Positions 30,050-39,612 of a stretch of DNA of 64,000 nt are shown one piece after another. A model generated the notes under the pieces. That model made no database searches. It saw nothing but the letters and a program-made list of their open reading frames with translations, and was not told where the DNA came from. Numbering within the stretch: position 1 is the first letter of the stretch; each line of letters opens with the position of its first letter. This DNA comes from Prochlorococcus sp. scB241_528N17 (GTDB lineage: Bacteria > Cyanobacteriota > Cyanobacteriia > PCC-6307 > Cyanobiaceae). Location: positions 1-64,000 of the forward strand of contig JFLG01000001.1 in assembly GCA_000634735.1 (NCBI GenBank), given 5' to 3'. Both the position numbers and the translations under genes were made by a program.

Positions 30050-31483
30050 ATGGCTAAAGATGCTCTAATAGTCAAAACAACTCCTCTGCCTCAAAGTAGA
30101 ATTTCATTCGAATTAGAAATACCATCTGAGACATGCAAAACGTGTGTAAATGAAACAATCAGTTCTATCAGTCGTTCGGCTAAAATTCCAGGATTTAGAC
30201 TTGGTAAGATTCCTAAACAAGTCTTAATCCAAAGAATTGGCATCACACAATTACATGCCTCTGCTTTGGAAAAAATTATTGATAAATCATGGCAAGAAGC
30301 GTTAAAAATAAAATCTATAGAGCCACTAAGTGAGCCAGAATTGGTAGATGGATTTGAATCTTTACTTGCAAAGTTTAGTCCTGAAAAATCACTTAAGGTT
30401 ACTCTTCAAACTGATGTTGCCCCAGAATTAAAACTTAAAAAATCCAAAGGACTAAGTGTTGAAATATCAAATACAAAATTTGATCCTAAGTCAATAGATG
30501 AAGCGCTAGAAAAATCTAGAAATCAGTTTGCAAACATTATTCCAGTTACCAATAGAGCAGCAAAATTAGGAGATATTGCTGTAGTTAGTTTCAAAGGAAA
30601 ATATAAAGATTCTGGTAAAGAGATTGATGGTGGAACAAGTGAATCAATGGATCTTGAGTTAGAAAAGAACAAAATGATTCCCGGTTTCGTTGAGGGAATC
30701 GTAAAGATGAAAATTGGTGATACTAAAACTCTTAACCTTAAATTTCCTGATGATTATTCTCATGAGGATTCAAGAGGCAAAGAAGCAATTTTTGAAGTAA
30801 ATCTTAAGGATCTTAAGGAAAAAGAATTGCCCGAACTTAATGACGATTTTGCAAAACAGTCTGGCAACAAAGAATCATTAAAAGAGTTAAAGAAAGATAT
30901 TGAAAAGCAACTTAAAGACAATTTTGAAAAAACTCAAAAAGATATCAAAATTGAGGCTTTATTAGATGCCTTAACAGACGAATTGGTTGCTGAAATTCCA
31001 AAATCTATGATTGATATAGAAGTTAGGAATAATATTGAACAAACCGCTCAAAGATTTGCTCAACAAGGTCTTGACGTAAAATCTACTTTCACTCCGGAAT
31101 TAGTTAAGTCATTAGCAGAGTCCACAAGGCCTCAAGCTGAAAAAAATGTTCAAAGAAATTTAGCTTTAAAAGCATTATCTGAAACAGAAAACATAAAAGT
31201 CGAGAAAGATGAAATTGATTTAAAAATGAAAGATTATGAAGATGCAATCTCTCAATCTTCAAAACAAATGGATATTAAAAGATTAACAGAAGTAGTAAGT
31301 AACGATCTACTCAAAGAAAAATTAATAACCTGGCTTGAAGAAAATTCTGAAGTAAAAGAAAAAACTACAAAAACTTCTAAAGCTACAAAAACCTCCAAAA
31401 CATCAAAAGCCGCAAAAACTGCTACAAAAACTACAAAAACTACAGGAACTACAAAAACTCGAAATAAAAAAGAAAAAAAATAA
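30050..31483 (+). CDS. tig: Trigger factor
   Basis: A 477-residue ribosome-associated chaperone. The N-terminal ribosome-binding domain has the loop GFRLGKIPKQVLIQRIG (E. coli equivalent G-F-R-x-G-K), followed by an FKBP-type peptidyl-prolyl isomerase domain (about 150-245, KLGDIAVVSFKGKYKDSG and PGFVEGIVKMKIGDTK) and the helical C-terminal arms. The last 45 or so residues are a low-complexity Lys/Thr/Ala tail with repeated T-K units, encoded by near-tandem ACTACAAAA repeats. It leads the plus-strand run tig-clpP-clpX, an order shared by many bacteria that links folding and degradation. It starts at ATG 30050. Confidence 0.97.
   Translation: MAKDALIVKTTPLPQSRISFELEIPSETCKTCVNETISSISRSAKIPGFRLGKIPKQVLIQRIGITQLHASALEKIIDKSWQEALKIKSIEPLSEPELVDGFESLLAKFSPEKSLKVTLQTDVAPELKLKKSKGLSVEISNTKFDPKSIDEALEKSRNQFANIIPVTNRAAKLGDIAVVSFKGKYKDSGKEIDGGTSESMDLELEKNKMIPGFVEGIVKMKIGDTKTLNLKFPDDYSHEDSRGKEAIFEVNLKDLKEKELPELNDDFAKQSGNKESLKELKKDIEKQLKDNFEKTQKDIKIEALLDALTDELVAEIPKSMIDIEVRNNIEQTAQRFAQQGLDVKSTFTPELVKSLAESTRPQAEKNVQRNLALKALSETENIKVEKDEIDLKMKDYEDAISQSSKQMDIKRLTEVVSNDLLKEKLITWLEENSEVKEKTTKTSKATKTSKTSKAAKTATKTTKTTGTTKTRNKKEKK
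31410..31458 (+). repeat. Short imperfect tandem repeats in the tig 3' end
   Basis: Imperfect 9-base units of the type ACTACAAAA (variants GCTACAAAA, ACTACAGGA) recur in frame and encode T-T-K-type units of the trigger factor tail. Length variation by slippage is likely between strains. Confidence 0.6.
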
Positions 31484-31548
31484 TTTATGAAATTTCCTAC
31501 TAATTAAACAAAAACCCCCTAAATTATTTATAAGACAAAAACTAATTT

Positions 31549-32193
31549 GTGAACTCAGAAAAAAAACATTTAATCCAAAGCTCAATAAGTTCTTACGAAA
31601 GTAATCATAAAACTATTGCTGCTGTTCCCACCGTGATAGAACAATCAGGTAGAGGAGAAAGAGCTTTTGATATATATTCAAGATTATTGAGGGAAAGAAT
31701 AATATTTTTAGGTACTGGAATTAATGATCAAGTATCTGACTCCCTTGTTGCACAATTATTATTTCTTGAAGCTGAAGATCCCGAAAAAGACATACAAATA
31801 TATATCAATTCTCCTGGAGGCTCAGTTACTGCAGGAATGGCCATTTATGATACCATGCAACAAATATCGCCTGATGTAGTGACAATATGTTTTGGAGTAG
31901 CCGCAAGTATGGGGGCATTTCTACTTTCTGGAGGAGCAAAGGGGAAAAGATTGGCTTTACCTAATTCTAGGATTATGATTCATCAACCTCTGGGAGGTGC
32001 ACAAGGTCAAGCAGTAGAGATTGAAATACAAGCTAAAGAAATACTTTTTCTCAAGAAGACATTAAATTCACTTTTAGCTGAACATACTGGTCAACCTTTA
32101 GAAAAAATTAATGAAGATACAGAAAGAGATTACTTTTTGTCCCCCTCAGAAGCAGTCGAATATGGATTAATTGATAAAGTTATCAAAAAGTGA
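31549..32193 (+). CDS. clpP: ATP-dependent Clp protease proteolytic subunit
   Basis: A 214-residue ClpP serine protease subunit that forms the tetradecameric chamber working with ClpX or ClpC. The catalytic Ser is in [16 protein letters not shown], the His in [13 protein letters not shown], and the Asp is in the late ERDYFLSP region. The N-terminus has a 28-residue extension before [16 protein letters not shown], processed or not. The start is GTG at 31549; no in-frame ATG lies before the core. Cyanobacteria carry several ClpP paralogues plus the inactive ClpR; this is the copy beside clpX, 105 bp upstream of it, and so is probably ClpX's partner. Confidence 0.96.
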   Translation: MNSEKKHLIQSSISSYESNHKTIAAVPTVIEQSGRGERAFDIYSRLLRERIIFLGTGINDQVSDSLVAQLLFLEAEDPEKDIQIYINSPGGSVTAGMAIYDTMQQISPDVVTICFGVAASMGAFLLSGGAKGKRLALPNSRIMIHQPLGGAQGQAVEIEIQAKEILFLKKTLNSLLAEHTGQPLEKINEDTERDYFLSPSEAVEYGLIDKVIKK

Positions 32194-32298
32194 CAAGGGG
32201 TTCTGATTTTTTAAGAATATGATGACGAATCGATATTTATGAGCAATCCTAGTGAATAGGGAATATTTAACACCTTTCACTTTAAAAACTGATAATCG

Positions 32299-33666
32299 AT
32301 GGCTAAATTCGACGCCCATCTTAAATGTTCATTTTGCGGGAAGTCACAAGACCAAGTAAGAAAGCTTATAGCTGGTCCTGGGGTTTATATCTGTGATGAG
32401 TGCATAGACCTTTGTAATGAGATTCTCGATGAAGAACTACTTGATAATCAAGCGAACACAAACAACTCTCCACAAGTAAAAAAGAAATTACCAACTGATA
32501 ATCCAAAAAAATCTGTTCCTTTAGAATTAACCTCAATTCCTAAGCCATTAGAAATAAAAAGTTTTCTAGATAATCAAGTTGTTGGACAAGAATCTGCAAA
32601 AAAAATATTATCAGTAGCCGTATATAATCACTACAAGCGATTAGCTTGGAAAGTTAAAGAAGACAGTAAAAGTAGCAATTCAACTGATTCACAAGCAACA
32701 AAATTACAAAAATCAAATATTTTACTCATCGGCCCTACTGGAAGTGGAAAAACATTATTGGCGCAAACTTTAGCAGAGTTTTTAGATGTTCCTTTTGCAG
32801 TAGCTGATGCAACGACTTTGACAGAAGCTGGATATGTTGGGGAGGATGTTGAAAACATACTTTTAAGACTTCTACAGAAATCAGAAATGAATGTAGAACT
32901 AGCTCAAAAAGGAATTATTTATATTGATGAAATAGATAAAATTGCAAGAAAAAGCGAGAATCCTTCAATTACTAGAGATGTTTCCGGTGAAGGGGTACAG
33001 CAAGCATTATTAAAAATGCTTGAAGGAACAATTGCTAATGTGCCACCTCAAGGCGGAAGAAAACATCCTTATCATGACTGCATCCAAATTGATACGAGTC
33101 AAATACTATTTATTTGTGGGGGAGCTTTTATAGGTTTAGAGGATATCGTTCAAAAGCGTATGGGTAAACACTCTATAGGATTTACCGCCAATTCAGATCA
33201 AAACAAAGTTGATACGAAAAAAATAGTAGACCCAAGAGATTCCCTGAAAAATTTAGAATTAGATGACTTAGTGAAATATGGCCTAATTCCAGAATTTATT
33301 GGAAGAATTCCGGTTTGTGCTGTATTAGATCGTCTTTCTAAAGAAACTTTAGAATCTATTTTAACTCAACCAAGAGATGCATTAGTAAAGCAATTCAAAA
33401 CTTTGCTAAGTATGGATAATGTTGAATTATCATTTGAGCCTGATTCTGTTGAAGCGATAGCAAATGAAGCATACAAAAGAAAAACAGGTGCAAGAGCATT
33501 AAGATCAATAATTGAAGAGCTAATGCTAGACATAATGTACACTTTGCCTTCTGAAGAAAATGTCAAAGAATTCACAATTACGAAAAAAATGGTAGATAAT
33601 TTGTTCTCATCTAAAATTGTTAAACTACCTTCAGGATCAAAAAGAATCATTAAAGAATCTGCATAA
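32299..33666 (+). CDS. clpX: Clp protease ATP-binding subunit ClpX
   Basis: A 455-residue AAA+ unfoldase that recognises and threads substrates into ClpP. The N-terminal zinc-binding domain uses four Cys (CSFCGK and CDECIDLC). The AAA+ module has Walker [16 protein letters not shown], pore loop GYVGEDVE, Walker [14 protein letters not shown], the sensor 1 region, and the C-terminal small domain with [18 protein letters not shown]. The IGF loop that docks onto ClpP corresponds to KHSIGF. All functional elements are intact. It starts at ATG 32299, and dnaX follows 57 bp downstream. Confidence 0.98.
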   Translation: MAKFDAHLKCSFCGKSQDQVRKLIAGPGVYICDECIDLCNEILDEELLDNQANTNNSPQVKKKLPTDNPKKSVPLELTSIPKPLEIKSFLDNQVVGQESAKKILSVAVYNHYKRLAWKVKEDSKSSNSTDSQATKLQKSNILLIGPTGSGKTLLAQTLAEFLDVPFAVADATTLTEAGYVGEDVENILLRLLQKSEMNVELAQKGIIYIDEIDKIARKSENPSITRDVSGEGVQQALLKMLEGTIANVPPQGGRKHPYHDCIQIDTSQILFICGGAFIGLEDIVQKRMGKHSIGFTANSDQNKVDTKKIVDPRDSLKNLELDDLVKYGLIPEFIGRIPVCAVLDRLSKETLESILTQPRDALVKQFKTLLSMDNVELSFEPDSVEAIANEAYKRKTGARALRSIIEELMLDIMYTLPSEENVKEFTITKKMVDNLFSSKIVKLPSGSKRIIKESA

Positions 33667-33723
33667 AATTAGAGTTTAATTTTTTTAATTGAATCCCTAA
33701 TTTTTCTAATTAATGAAAAATAA

Positions 33724-35481
33724 ATGCCAAATATACATAAACCTTTTCATCAAAAATATAGACCAAACAACTTAGACGAACTGGTTGGGCAAAAATTTAT
33801 ATCCATTACACTCAAACAAGCTCTATTAACAAAAAAAATTGCTCCTGCATATCTTTTTAATGGTCCAAGAGGCACTGGAAAAACATCAAGTGCAAGAATA
33901 TTTGCAAAATCTCTAAATTGCCAAGCATTCGACCAACCTACGATAACTCCTTGTTGTAAATGTGAATTATGTAGACAAATTACAGATGGGAGCGCTCTAG
34001 ATATTATCGAGATTGATGCAGCATCAAATACAGGAGTAGAAAATATAAGAGAAATTATAGAAAGAGCGAGATTTGCACCTACTCAAGCGAGATGGAAAGT
34101 CTATGTAATTGATGAATGTCATATGCTTTCAACGGCAGCTTCAAATGCTTTACTAAAAACTATTGAAGAACCGCCCTCAAGAGTAGTATTTATACTTGCG
34201 ACGACAAATCCTGAGAGAGTATTAAATACAATAAAAAGTAGATGCCAAAAGTTTGATTTTAGAAGAATAAGCCCTAGTGATATTTTTCAACATTTATCAG
34301 AAATCGCCGAAAAAGAATCTATTAAGTACGAAGTTCAGGCGTTAAAAATGATTGCAAAAAGGTCTAATGGAGGTATGAGAGATGCACAAAGCCTCCTTGA
34401 ACAATTGAATCTATTACCAGAAGGGATAACAATTAATAATATCCAAAACCTCCTAGGAGAAGTATCAGAAAGTGAATTAACAAATCTGATTAAATCATTG
34501 GTTGAGAATAATCCAGAGTCATTAATTGATACCTGCAACAAATTATATGATGATGGAAACGAACCTCTTCAAATAATTATCGGATTATTGAATATAACAA
34601 GAGATCTACTATTACACACTACTAATAATAAATATTCAGATCTTTATTATACGTCTGATGAATTTCGAGATGAGTTAGATAAAATCTCAAAAACAATAAA
34701 TAAATCAACAATAATTAATTGGCATTATAATCTGAGAAATATTGAATATCAAATCAAATCAAGTGATAATCCAAGGCTTTGGTTTGAAATACATTTAACT
34801 GGTCTTCTGGATAGTCAAGAGATAAATAGTTTTGAAAATAAAAAAGAAAGTAAAAATAATACGACTGAGGAGAAGCATGAAAGTAAAAAAAACATTCCAA
34901 TTAATAAAGAAAATATTTCAGATGAGATTCCAAAACCAAGTATCCAAGAAGAGAAAACTCACAAGGAATTGATCGGAAAAAAAGACGAAAAATTAGTAAA
35001 ATTTGAAGTTCTTGAAAAAGAAATTATTGAAAATATTTCTGAAAATAACCAAAATAATCCTGGATCAAATTTAAAAGATAAATGGGAATTAATTCTTTCT
35101 AAAGTAGAGTTACCATCAACAAGAATGTTACTTTCACAACAAGCCGAACTTGAAAGTTTTGATTCGGAGAAAATCACAATTGCATTATCTCCAAACTGGG
35201 AAAGTATGATAAAAAGCAGAAAAGTTATAATTGAAAATACTGTAAAAAAGATATTTGGAGATGGAATAATACTTAATTTTTCAACCAAACAATTAAATAA
35301 AAGTAACCCAACAAACACTCCAGAAATAACCCAAAATGAAGTAAATAATTTCCGACCAATAAAAAAAATAGAACCAAAAACTAATTCGTCAACAAAAATA
35401 TCTCACGAGGAAACTTATGATGATAGTTCAAAAAACTTAGCAAATTTTTTTAATGGAGAAATTATAGACCTTGATGAATAG
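33724..35481 (+). CDS. dnaX: DNA polymerase III, gamma/tau subunits
   Basis: A 585-residue clamp-loader ATPase. The AAA+ domain has Walker A FNGPRGTGKTSSAR, a four-Cys zinc module (CQAFDQPTITPCCKCELC), Walker B VYVIDECHMLSTAASNALL and sensor 1 LATTNPERV. Domain III (collar) ends near residue 365. The C-terminal 200 residues are a charged linker followed by a tau-like region (LKDKWELILSKVELPSTRMLL). An A8 run at codons 388-390 lies exactly where the linker starts; slippage by one added A would stop three codons later and give a gamma-like protein of about 393 residues. No intein is present. It is convergent with a glycosyltransferase gene 1 bp away. Confidence 0.95.
   Translation: MPNIHKPFHQKYRPNNLDELVGQKFISITLKQALLTKKIAPAYLFNGPRGTGKTSSARIFAKSLNCQAFDQPTITPCCKCELCRQITDGSALDIIEIDAASNTGVENIREIIERARFAPTQARWKVYVIDECHMLSTAASNALLKTIEEPPSRVVFILATTNPERVLNTIKSRCQKFDFRRISPSDIFQHLSEIAEKESIKYEVQALKMIAKRSNGGMRDAQSLLEQLNLLPEGITINNIQNLLGEVSESELTNLIKSLVENNPESLIDTCNKLYDDGNEPLQIIIGLLNITRDLLLHTTNNKYSDLYYTSDEFRDELDKISKTINKSTIINWHYNLRNIEYQIKSSDNPRLWFEIHLTGLLDSQEINSFENKKESKNNTTEEKHESKKNIPINKENISDEIPKPSIQEEKTHKELIGKKDEKLVKFEVLEKEIIENISENNQNNPGSNLKDKWELILSKVELPSTRMLLSQQAELESFDSEKITIALSPNWESMIKSRKVIIENTVKKIFGDGIILNFSTKQLNKSNPTNTPEITQNEVNNFRPIKKIEPKTNSSTKISHEETYDDSSKNLANFFNGEIIDLDE
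34885..34892 (+). other. A8 run in dnaX: candidate slippage site for a gamma-like short product
   Basis: Eight consecutive A begin in frame at codon 388. One extra A (transcriptional slippage), or a -1 ribosomal shift, would read K-K-K-H-S-N and then TAA, ending the protein right after domain III. E. coli and Thermus make gamma by such mechanisms. Similar A9 runs occur in other genes here, so the case rests on position and the immediate stop. Confidence 0.35.
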
Positions 35482-35482
35482 A

Positions 35483-36784
35483 TTAAACTCCAGTATGAAG
35501 AGTCTTTCGCCAGAGTATCTTTTTAGGAAAAATAGACATCTTTATAGTTACCCAAGGGATTACTAAAAACCAATGTGATAAATAAAAAACCGATACAAAT
35601 ACCATCAAAAAATTGCTTTTTTGCAATACAGGTACTTCACTTTTACAAGAAGAACCGTACCAAAAAGCAATTCCAGATAACATAAAAGCTGTAAATGAAA
35701 TTGGCCAGTAAATTGGTGAATCTAAAAAAGCAATACTGAAAACTAAATCAAAAATAGAAATGATTGGTAATGCATATTGCAAGATGAAAAAATAAGTTAA
35801 ATCAAATTTCTGCAAATAATCAATTTTATTAGTAAATAATTGATCTCCATAATCGAAGAATCTTTGCAAACCTCCCTCTGCCCATCTTTGCCTTTGCGCT
35901 AATAAAGCATTTAAATTCTCAACTGCCTCCTCCATGACTGGAGGATCCCATAAGATTCCAATTTTAGATTTTGATAATAATAATCTTAAACTCAAATCAA
36001 GATCATCTGTAACTGTATCTTCATTAAAAGAACCACATGCTAATAATGTTTCTTTCTTAATTAATTGACCATTTCCCCTTAATTCGGAAACTCCAGCAAC
36101 TGATAATCTTCCATATTGAAAGATTGCATCCATAGCCATCTCCATTGACTGACAGGAAGTTAAAAAATTCTTACTTACATTTGTTACTGATTTTCTTAGT
36201 TGAACTGCAGACCAATCACCCTCTTCTACAAAACTAAATAACCTTATCAAAGAATCTTGTTTTAATTCAGCATCAGCATCCAAAACTAATAACCATTCAC
36301 CATGGGTAAATTTCAAGGCATAATTCAAAGCTCCTGACTTTCCTCCTCCTGCATTTGGAGAACGACTTATGACTTTTAGCTTGTCATATTGTCTAGATAA
36401 TCGATCTAAAATTAAAGGCGTCTTATCAGAACTACCATCATCGATTATGTAAATATTTAATTTATTTGTTGGATAATCTAAACTAAATAATCTTTCAACT
36501 AATCTTGATATGACATTCTCTTCATCTCTAGCTGCGACTAAAATATCAAGCACAGGTAACTCTTTATTGCTAATTCTTCTGCTTAAAGTATTTGAAACAT
36601 TATTCCTTTTGAAATTTCTAGAAATAACTATTAAACCGTAAAAAACAATCACAAAAGAAAGAGTCAATCTTATGTAAAAGAAATTTTCGATATTGTTAGC
36701 GTGAGGAATAAAAGCTACTAAAAAACAAGCACTAAGAAATATAAACGACTTCAATCTTCGATTTTTATAAAAACCCTTACTCAT
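35483..36784 (-). CDS. Membrane glycosyltransferase, family 2
   Basis: A 433-residue processive-type GT-A glycosyltransferase. Two N-terminal membrane helices (about 10-27 and 34-52) are followed by a catalytic domain with VLDILVAARDEENVI, YIIDDGSSDKT, the metal-binding DADAEL, the acceptor motif region TDDLDLSLRLLL and Q-x-x-R-W as QRQRWAEGG. Two or three membrane helices close the protein. This is the layout of cellulose- or hyaluronan-synthase-like and poly-N-acetylglucosamine synthases. The product is unknown; an envelope polysaccharide or glycolipid is likely. A SpoIID/SPOR wall protein gene is 12 bp upstream on the same strand, which supports an envelope role. Confidence 0.88.
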   Translation of the reverse strand: MSKGFYKNRRLKSFIFLSACFLVAFIPHANNIENFFYIRLTLSFVIVFYGLIVISRNFKRNNVSNTLSRRISNKELPVLDILVAARDEENVISRLVERLFSLDYPTNKLNIYIIDDGSSDKTPLILDRLSRQYDKLKVISRSPNAGGGKSGALNYALKFTHGEWLLVLDADAELKQDSLIRLFSFVEEGDWSAVQLRKSVTNVSKNFLTSCQSMEMAMDAIFQYGRLSVAGVSELRGNGQLIKKETLLACGSFNEDTVTDDLDLSLRLLLSKSKIGILWDPPVMEEAVENLNALLAQRQRWAEGGLQRFFDYGDQLFTNKIDYLQKFDLTYFFILQYALPIISIFDLVFSIAFLDSPIYWPISFTAFMLSGIAFWYGSSCKSEVPVLQKSNFLMVFVSVFYLSHWFLVIPWVTIKMSIFPKKILWRKTLHTGV

Positions 36785-36796
36785 AAAAGTAAATTG

Positions 36797-38350
36797 TTAA
36801 TTACTTAACTTCCATTGAGACAATATCTCAAATTTTTTTAGTTTTGCATTTCGATAGTAATGATTCAATATTTGTTCATAAGAGAATCCTAATTTAGCCA
36901 TTTCAATTGCTCCTGACTGAGATAAACCTACACCATGACCGAAGCCTCCTCCTCTCAAAAGCCATAAATCATCATTTAATTTATTAATAGTAAACAAATT
37001 ACTAGGTATAAAATTTAATACCCGTCGAATATCATCTTTAACAAGAACAATAGATTTGTTACCATTGTCCGTCTGTATTTCCAATTTTGTCACTCTGCCA
37101 CTAGACCCACGTTCAATAGAATTTAAATCCAAAACATCTTCATTAATATTTATAAGTTTGTTTTTAATTAACTTTTCTTTAATTTCAAGCTTAGAAATTT
37201 TCTTATTCCATCGAAAAAGAGTATGATTACTCCCATAAAACTGTTCTTTATCAAAATCTAAAAAATTATTTAAATAAGATTCATTTGTAATTGGAAGTTT
37301 AAAAATTTTATTTAATGATTTAGAACCATCAATGATTGAATTGAAATAAGAATAATCTTGAATTTGCCAAGACTCGCCTGCAGTAGCAGATACTCCACCA
37401 TTAGAGCCATGGTAAAAAGCATTTATTGGTTGATTTTCATGAGTGAGAATTAAATTTGAAGTTTCGTCTATGGCTTTTTGTACATTTTTATATGAAATTT
37501 CAGAAGGCTTATAAACTTGGCACTGAGTGCTTATACATAAATGATATTTATCCATATTAAATCTATCAGAATTAAATATGCCCCAAGTTCTTGCAATAAC
37601 TGCTTGAGCCTTGAGTGCTTCTAAAGGAGAATTTGGTCCAATTTCATATGGCAAAACACCTGCCAAATAGTCATCAAATTCAATTTTTTGAACTAAGGTC
37701 CAAGTTCCATATAAATCCTTTATTAAATAAAAATTTTTGCCAAAATTAACACCATTTATTTTTATTTTCTCTTCAGAATAAATATATATGGGACCTTCAA
37801 GTTTCATACGACTGTAGTCATTTCTAAGAACAGGAGTAATTTGAAAATTTTTTATTTTTCTGAAAATCTTATTTTTCAATTCAAACTCTGGCAGATCATC
37901 TTGAAATGGAATCCATACTTCCCAATTTTTAGGGTAGGCAACAGTAGTCTCAAATCCTTGATCTCTAAGTTTCTCTGATTGTTTTTTTGCCGATTCATAG
38001 CTAGCAAAAGGACCAAAAACAATTCTTTCAATTGTTTTTGGATTTTTGACGGGAATATCCGCCCAGGTAATATTTATTTGTTTTGATTTATGTTTAATAC
38101 CGTTGGACGATATCAAGTTTAAAAAACCTTTATTAGTTGAAAAGTTTATATTCTTTTTCTCCGAAAAACTATCATTATCCCCGCCTAAATATTGCTTTAA
38201 ACCAATTAAAAATTTTCCTTTTTTAATTTCATTATGTAGTTCAACCTTTAACAATTCTTCTCCTTTTACATTTGAAATAAATTTAGTGTTTACTATTAAA
38301 AGAGAAATAAAGCCTAAAAATAAGTTTAAAAAGGCAAATTTAAGTTTCAT
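36797..38350 (-). CDS. SpoIID/LytB-domain protein with SPOR domain
   Basis: A 517-residue exported protein. It has an N-terminal signal or anchor helix (FAFLNLFLGFISLLIV), then a SPOR-like peptidoglycan-binding segment at about 108-145 (IVFGPFASYESAKKQSEKL), then a SpoIID/LytB domain (DYLAGVLPYEIGPNSPLEAL, AQAVIARTWGIF, AFYHGSNGGVSATAGESWQ, and the late GGGFGHGVGLSQSGAIEMA). In Bacillus, SpoIID is a lytic transglycosylase active on denuded glycan, and LytB enhances an amidase. Denuded-glycan cleavage in septum or wall turnover is inferred here. It is 12 bp from the downstream glycosyltransferase and divergent from rpmI, where 91 bp hold the ribosomal-protein promoter. Confidence 0.88.
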   Translation of the reverse strand: MKLKFAFLNLFLGFISLLIVNTKFISNVKGEELLKVELHNEIKKGKFLIGLKQYLGGDNDSFSEKKNINFSTNKGFLNLISSNGIKHKSKQINITWADIPVKNPKTIERIVFGPFASYESAKKQSEKLRDQGFETTVAYPKNWEVWIPFQDDLPEFELKNKIFRKIKNFQITPVLRNDYSRMKLEGPIYIYSEEKIKINGVNFGKNFYLIKDLYGTWTLVQKIEFDDYLAGVLPYEIGPNSPLEALKAQAVIARTWGIFNSDRFNMDKYHLCISTQCQVYKPSEISYKNVQKAIDETSNLILTHENQPINAFYHGSNGGVSATAGESWQIQDYSYFNSIIDGSKSLNKIFKLPITNESYLNNFLDFDKEQFYGSNHTLFRWNKKISKLEIKEKLIKNKLININEDVLDLNSIERGSSGRVTKLEIQTDNGNKSIVLVKDDIRRVLNFIPSNLFTINKLNDDLWLLRGGGFGHGVGLSQSGAIEMAKLGFSYEQILNHYYRNAKLKKFEILSQWKLSN

Positions 38351-38441
38351 AAAATAGAACTTTCCTTATCAATTAAAAACTTTAATTTGCACCAATGCGT
38401 ATAAAGGTTTAGATTATCCTAATTAAACACATTTGACTTAA

Positions 38442-38639
38442 ATGTCTAAACTAAAAACTCGTAAATCAGCTGCCAAAAGATTTAAAGCTACTGCGACGGG
38501 TAAATTCATGAGAAGAAGAGCTTTCCATAATCATTTACTTGATCATAAAAGCTCAAAATTAAAAAGACATCTATCAACAAAAGCCGTAGTTGATGAAAGA
38601 GATGCTGATAATGTAAAATTAATGATTCCATACGCATAA
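38442..38639 (+). CDS. rpmI: 50S ribosomal protein L35
   Basis: A 65-residue, highly basic protein with the L35 pattern ([36 protein letters not shown]). It is a late-assembling large-subunit protein. rplT follows 28 bp downstream, the universal pairing. infC, usually upstream of this pair in bacteria, is elsewhere in this window. Confidence 0.98.
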   Translation: MSKLKTRKSAAKRFKATATGKFMRRRAFHNHLLDHKSSKLKRHLSTKAVVDERDADNVKLMIPYA

Positions 38640-38667
38640 ATCTTTAACCAATTTTTATTAGATATTC

Positions 38668-39015
38668 ATGGCACGGGTAAAAAGAGGCAACATAGCCAGA
38701 AAAAGAAGAAACAAAATCTTAAATCTTGCAAAAGGTTTTAGAGGCGGCAACAAAAATCTTTTCAGAACCGCAAACCAAAGAGTGATGAAAGCTCTTTGTA
38801 ATGCTTATAGGGATAGACGAAGAAGAAAAAGAGATTTTAGAAGACTTTGGATATCTAGAATTAACGCATCTGCGAGGATAAATGGGACAAATTATAGCAA
38901 GTTAATAAATGGGATGAAAAATGCAGAAATTATCATCAACAGAAAAATGCTTGCTCAATTAGCCTTAAACGATCCTAAGTGTTTTGAAGAAATTGTTTCT
39001 TCCGTTAGTAAGTAG
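38668..39015 (+). CDS. rplT: 50S ribosomal protein L20
   Basis: A 115-residue L20 ([40 protein letters not shown]), which binds 23S rRNA early in 50S assembly. In many bacteria L20 represses its own operon by binding the leader; the 91-base gap before rpmI is short, and I see no convincing pseudoknot there. It ends 37 bp before the TPR gene. Confidence 0.98.
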   Translation: MARVKRGNIARKRRNKILNLAKGFRGGNKNLFRTANQRVMKALCNAYRDRRRRKRDFRRLWISRINASARINGTNYSKLINGMKNAEIIINRKMLAQLALNDPKCFEEIVSSVSK

Positions 39016-39052
39016 AAAAAAAGAATATAATCTAAAAAAGTAATTATAAATA

Positions 39053-39610
39053 ATGGAAATTTCTTCCTTTCAATCTTATTTAATAATTCTTTTTGTTGTA
39101 TTGATAATAATTTCTATTTTTGTATTCAGACAATTTCTAAAAACAAGAAGTGAAGAATTAAATTTAGTAAAATTCGAGCAAAAAGGTTTAGATTCTCTCA
39201 CTCAAGCTACAGAATTATATGAATTTGGGTCTATTCAGATAAAAAAAAGATTATATTCTGAAGCTACTAAAACTTTTTTAAAAGCAATTGAAAATTATGA
39301 AAATGAACCTGATGAAGCCAAAGCGATAATAAATAATGCTTTAGGATTTTCTTATGCTGCTCAAAATGAATTTAAGAAAGCAATTAAACACTACAAATCT
39401 GCAATAAAATCACTTCCAGAATATCCTATAGCCCTAAATAACCTCGCATCAGCACAACAGCGTTTACTTGAATACGACTTGGCATATGAAACTTATCAAA
39501 AGGTTTTGGTGATAGATCCAAAAAACAAAACAGCAATTAAAAAAAGTAAGGAGTTGGAAAAAAGAAACAATTATGAACCTTATAAAGGTATTAAAGATAA
39601 GGGATTCTAA
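39053..39610 (+). CDS. Membrane-anchored TPR-repeat protein
   Basis: A 185-residue protein with one N-terminal membrane helix (about 8-27, [19 protein letters not shown]) and then three or so tetratricopeptide repeats ([58 protein letters not shown]). TPRs form a scaffold for protein binding; the partner is unknown. The helical domain probably faces the cytoplasm. It is 2 bp upstream of thiG and so is likely co-transcribed with it. No thiamine-related role can be read from the sequence. Confidence 0.85.
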   Translation: MEISSFQSYLIILFVVLIIISIFVFRQFLKTRSEELNLVKFEQKGLDSLTQATELYEFGSIQIKKRLYSEATKTFLKAIENYENEPDEAKAIINNALGFSYAAQNEFKKAIKHYKSAIKSLPEYPIALNNLASAQQRLLEYDLAYETYQKVLVIDPKNKTAIKKSKELEKRNNYEPYKGIKDKGF

Positions 39611-39612
39611 AT

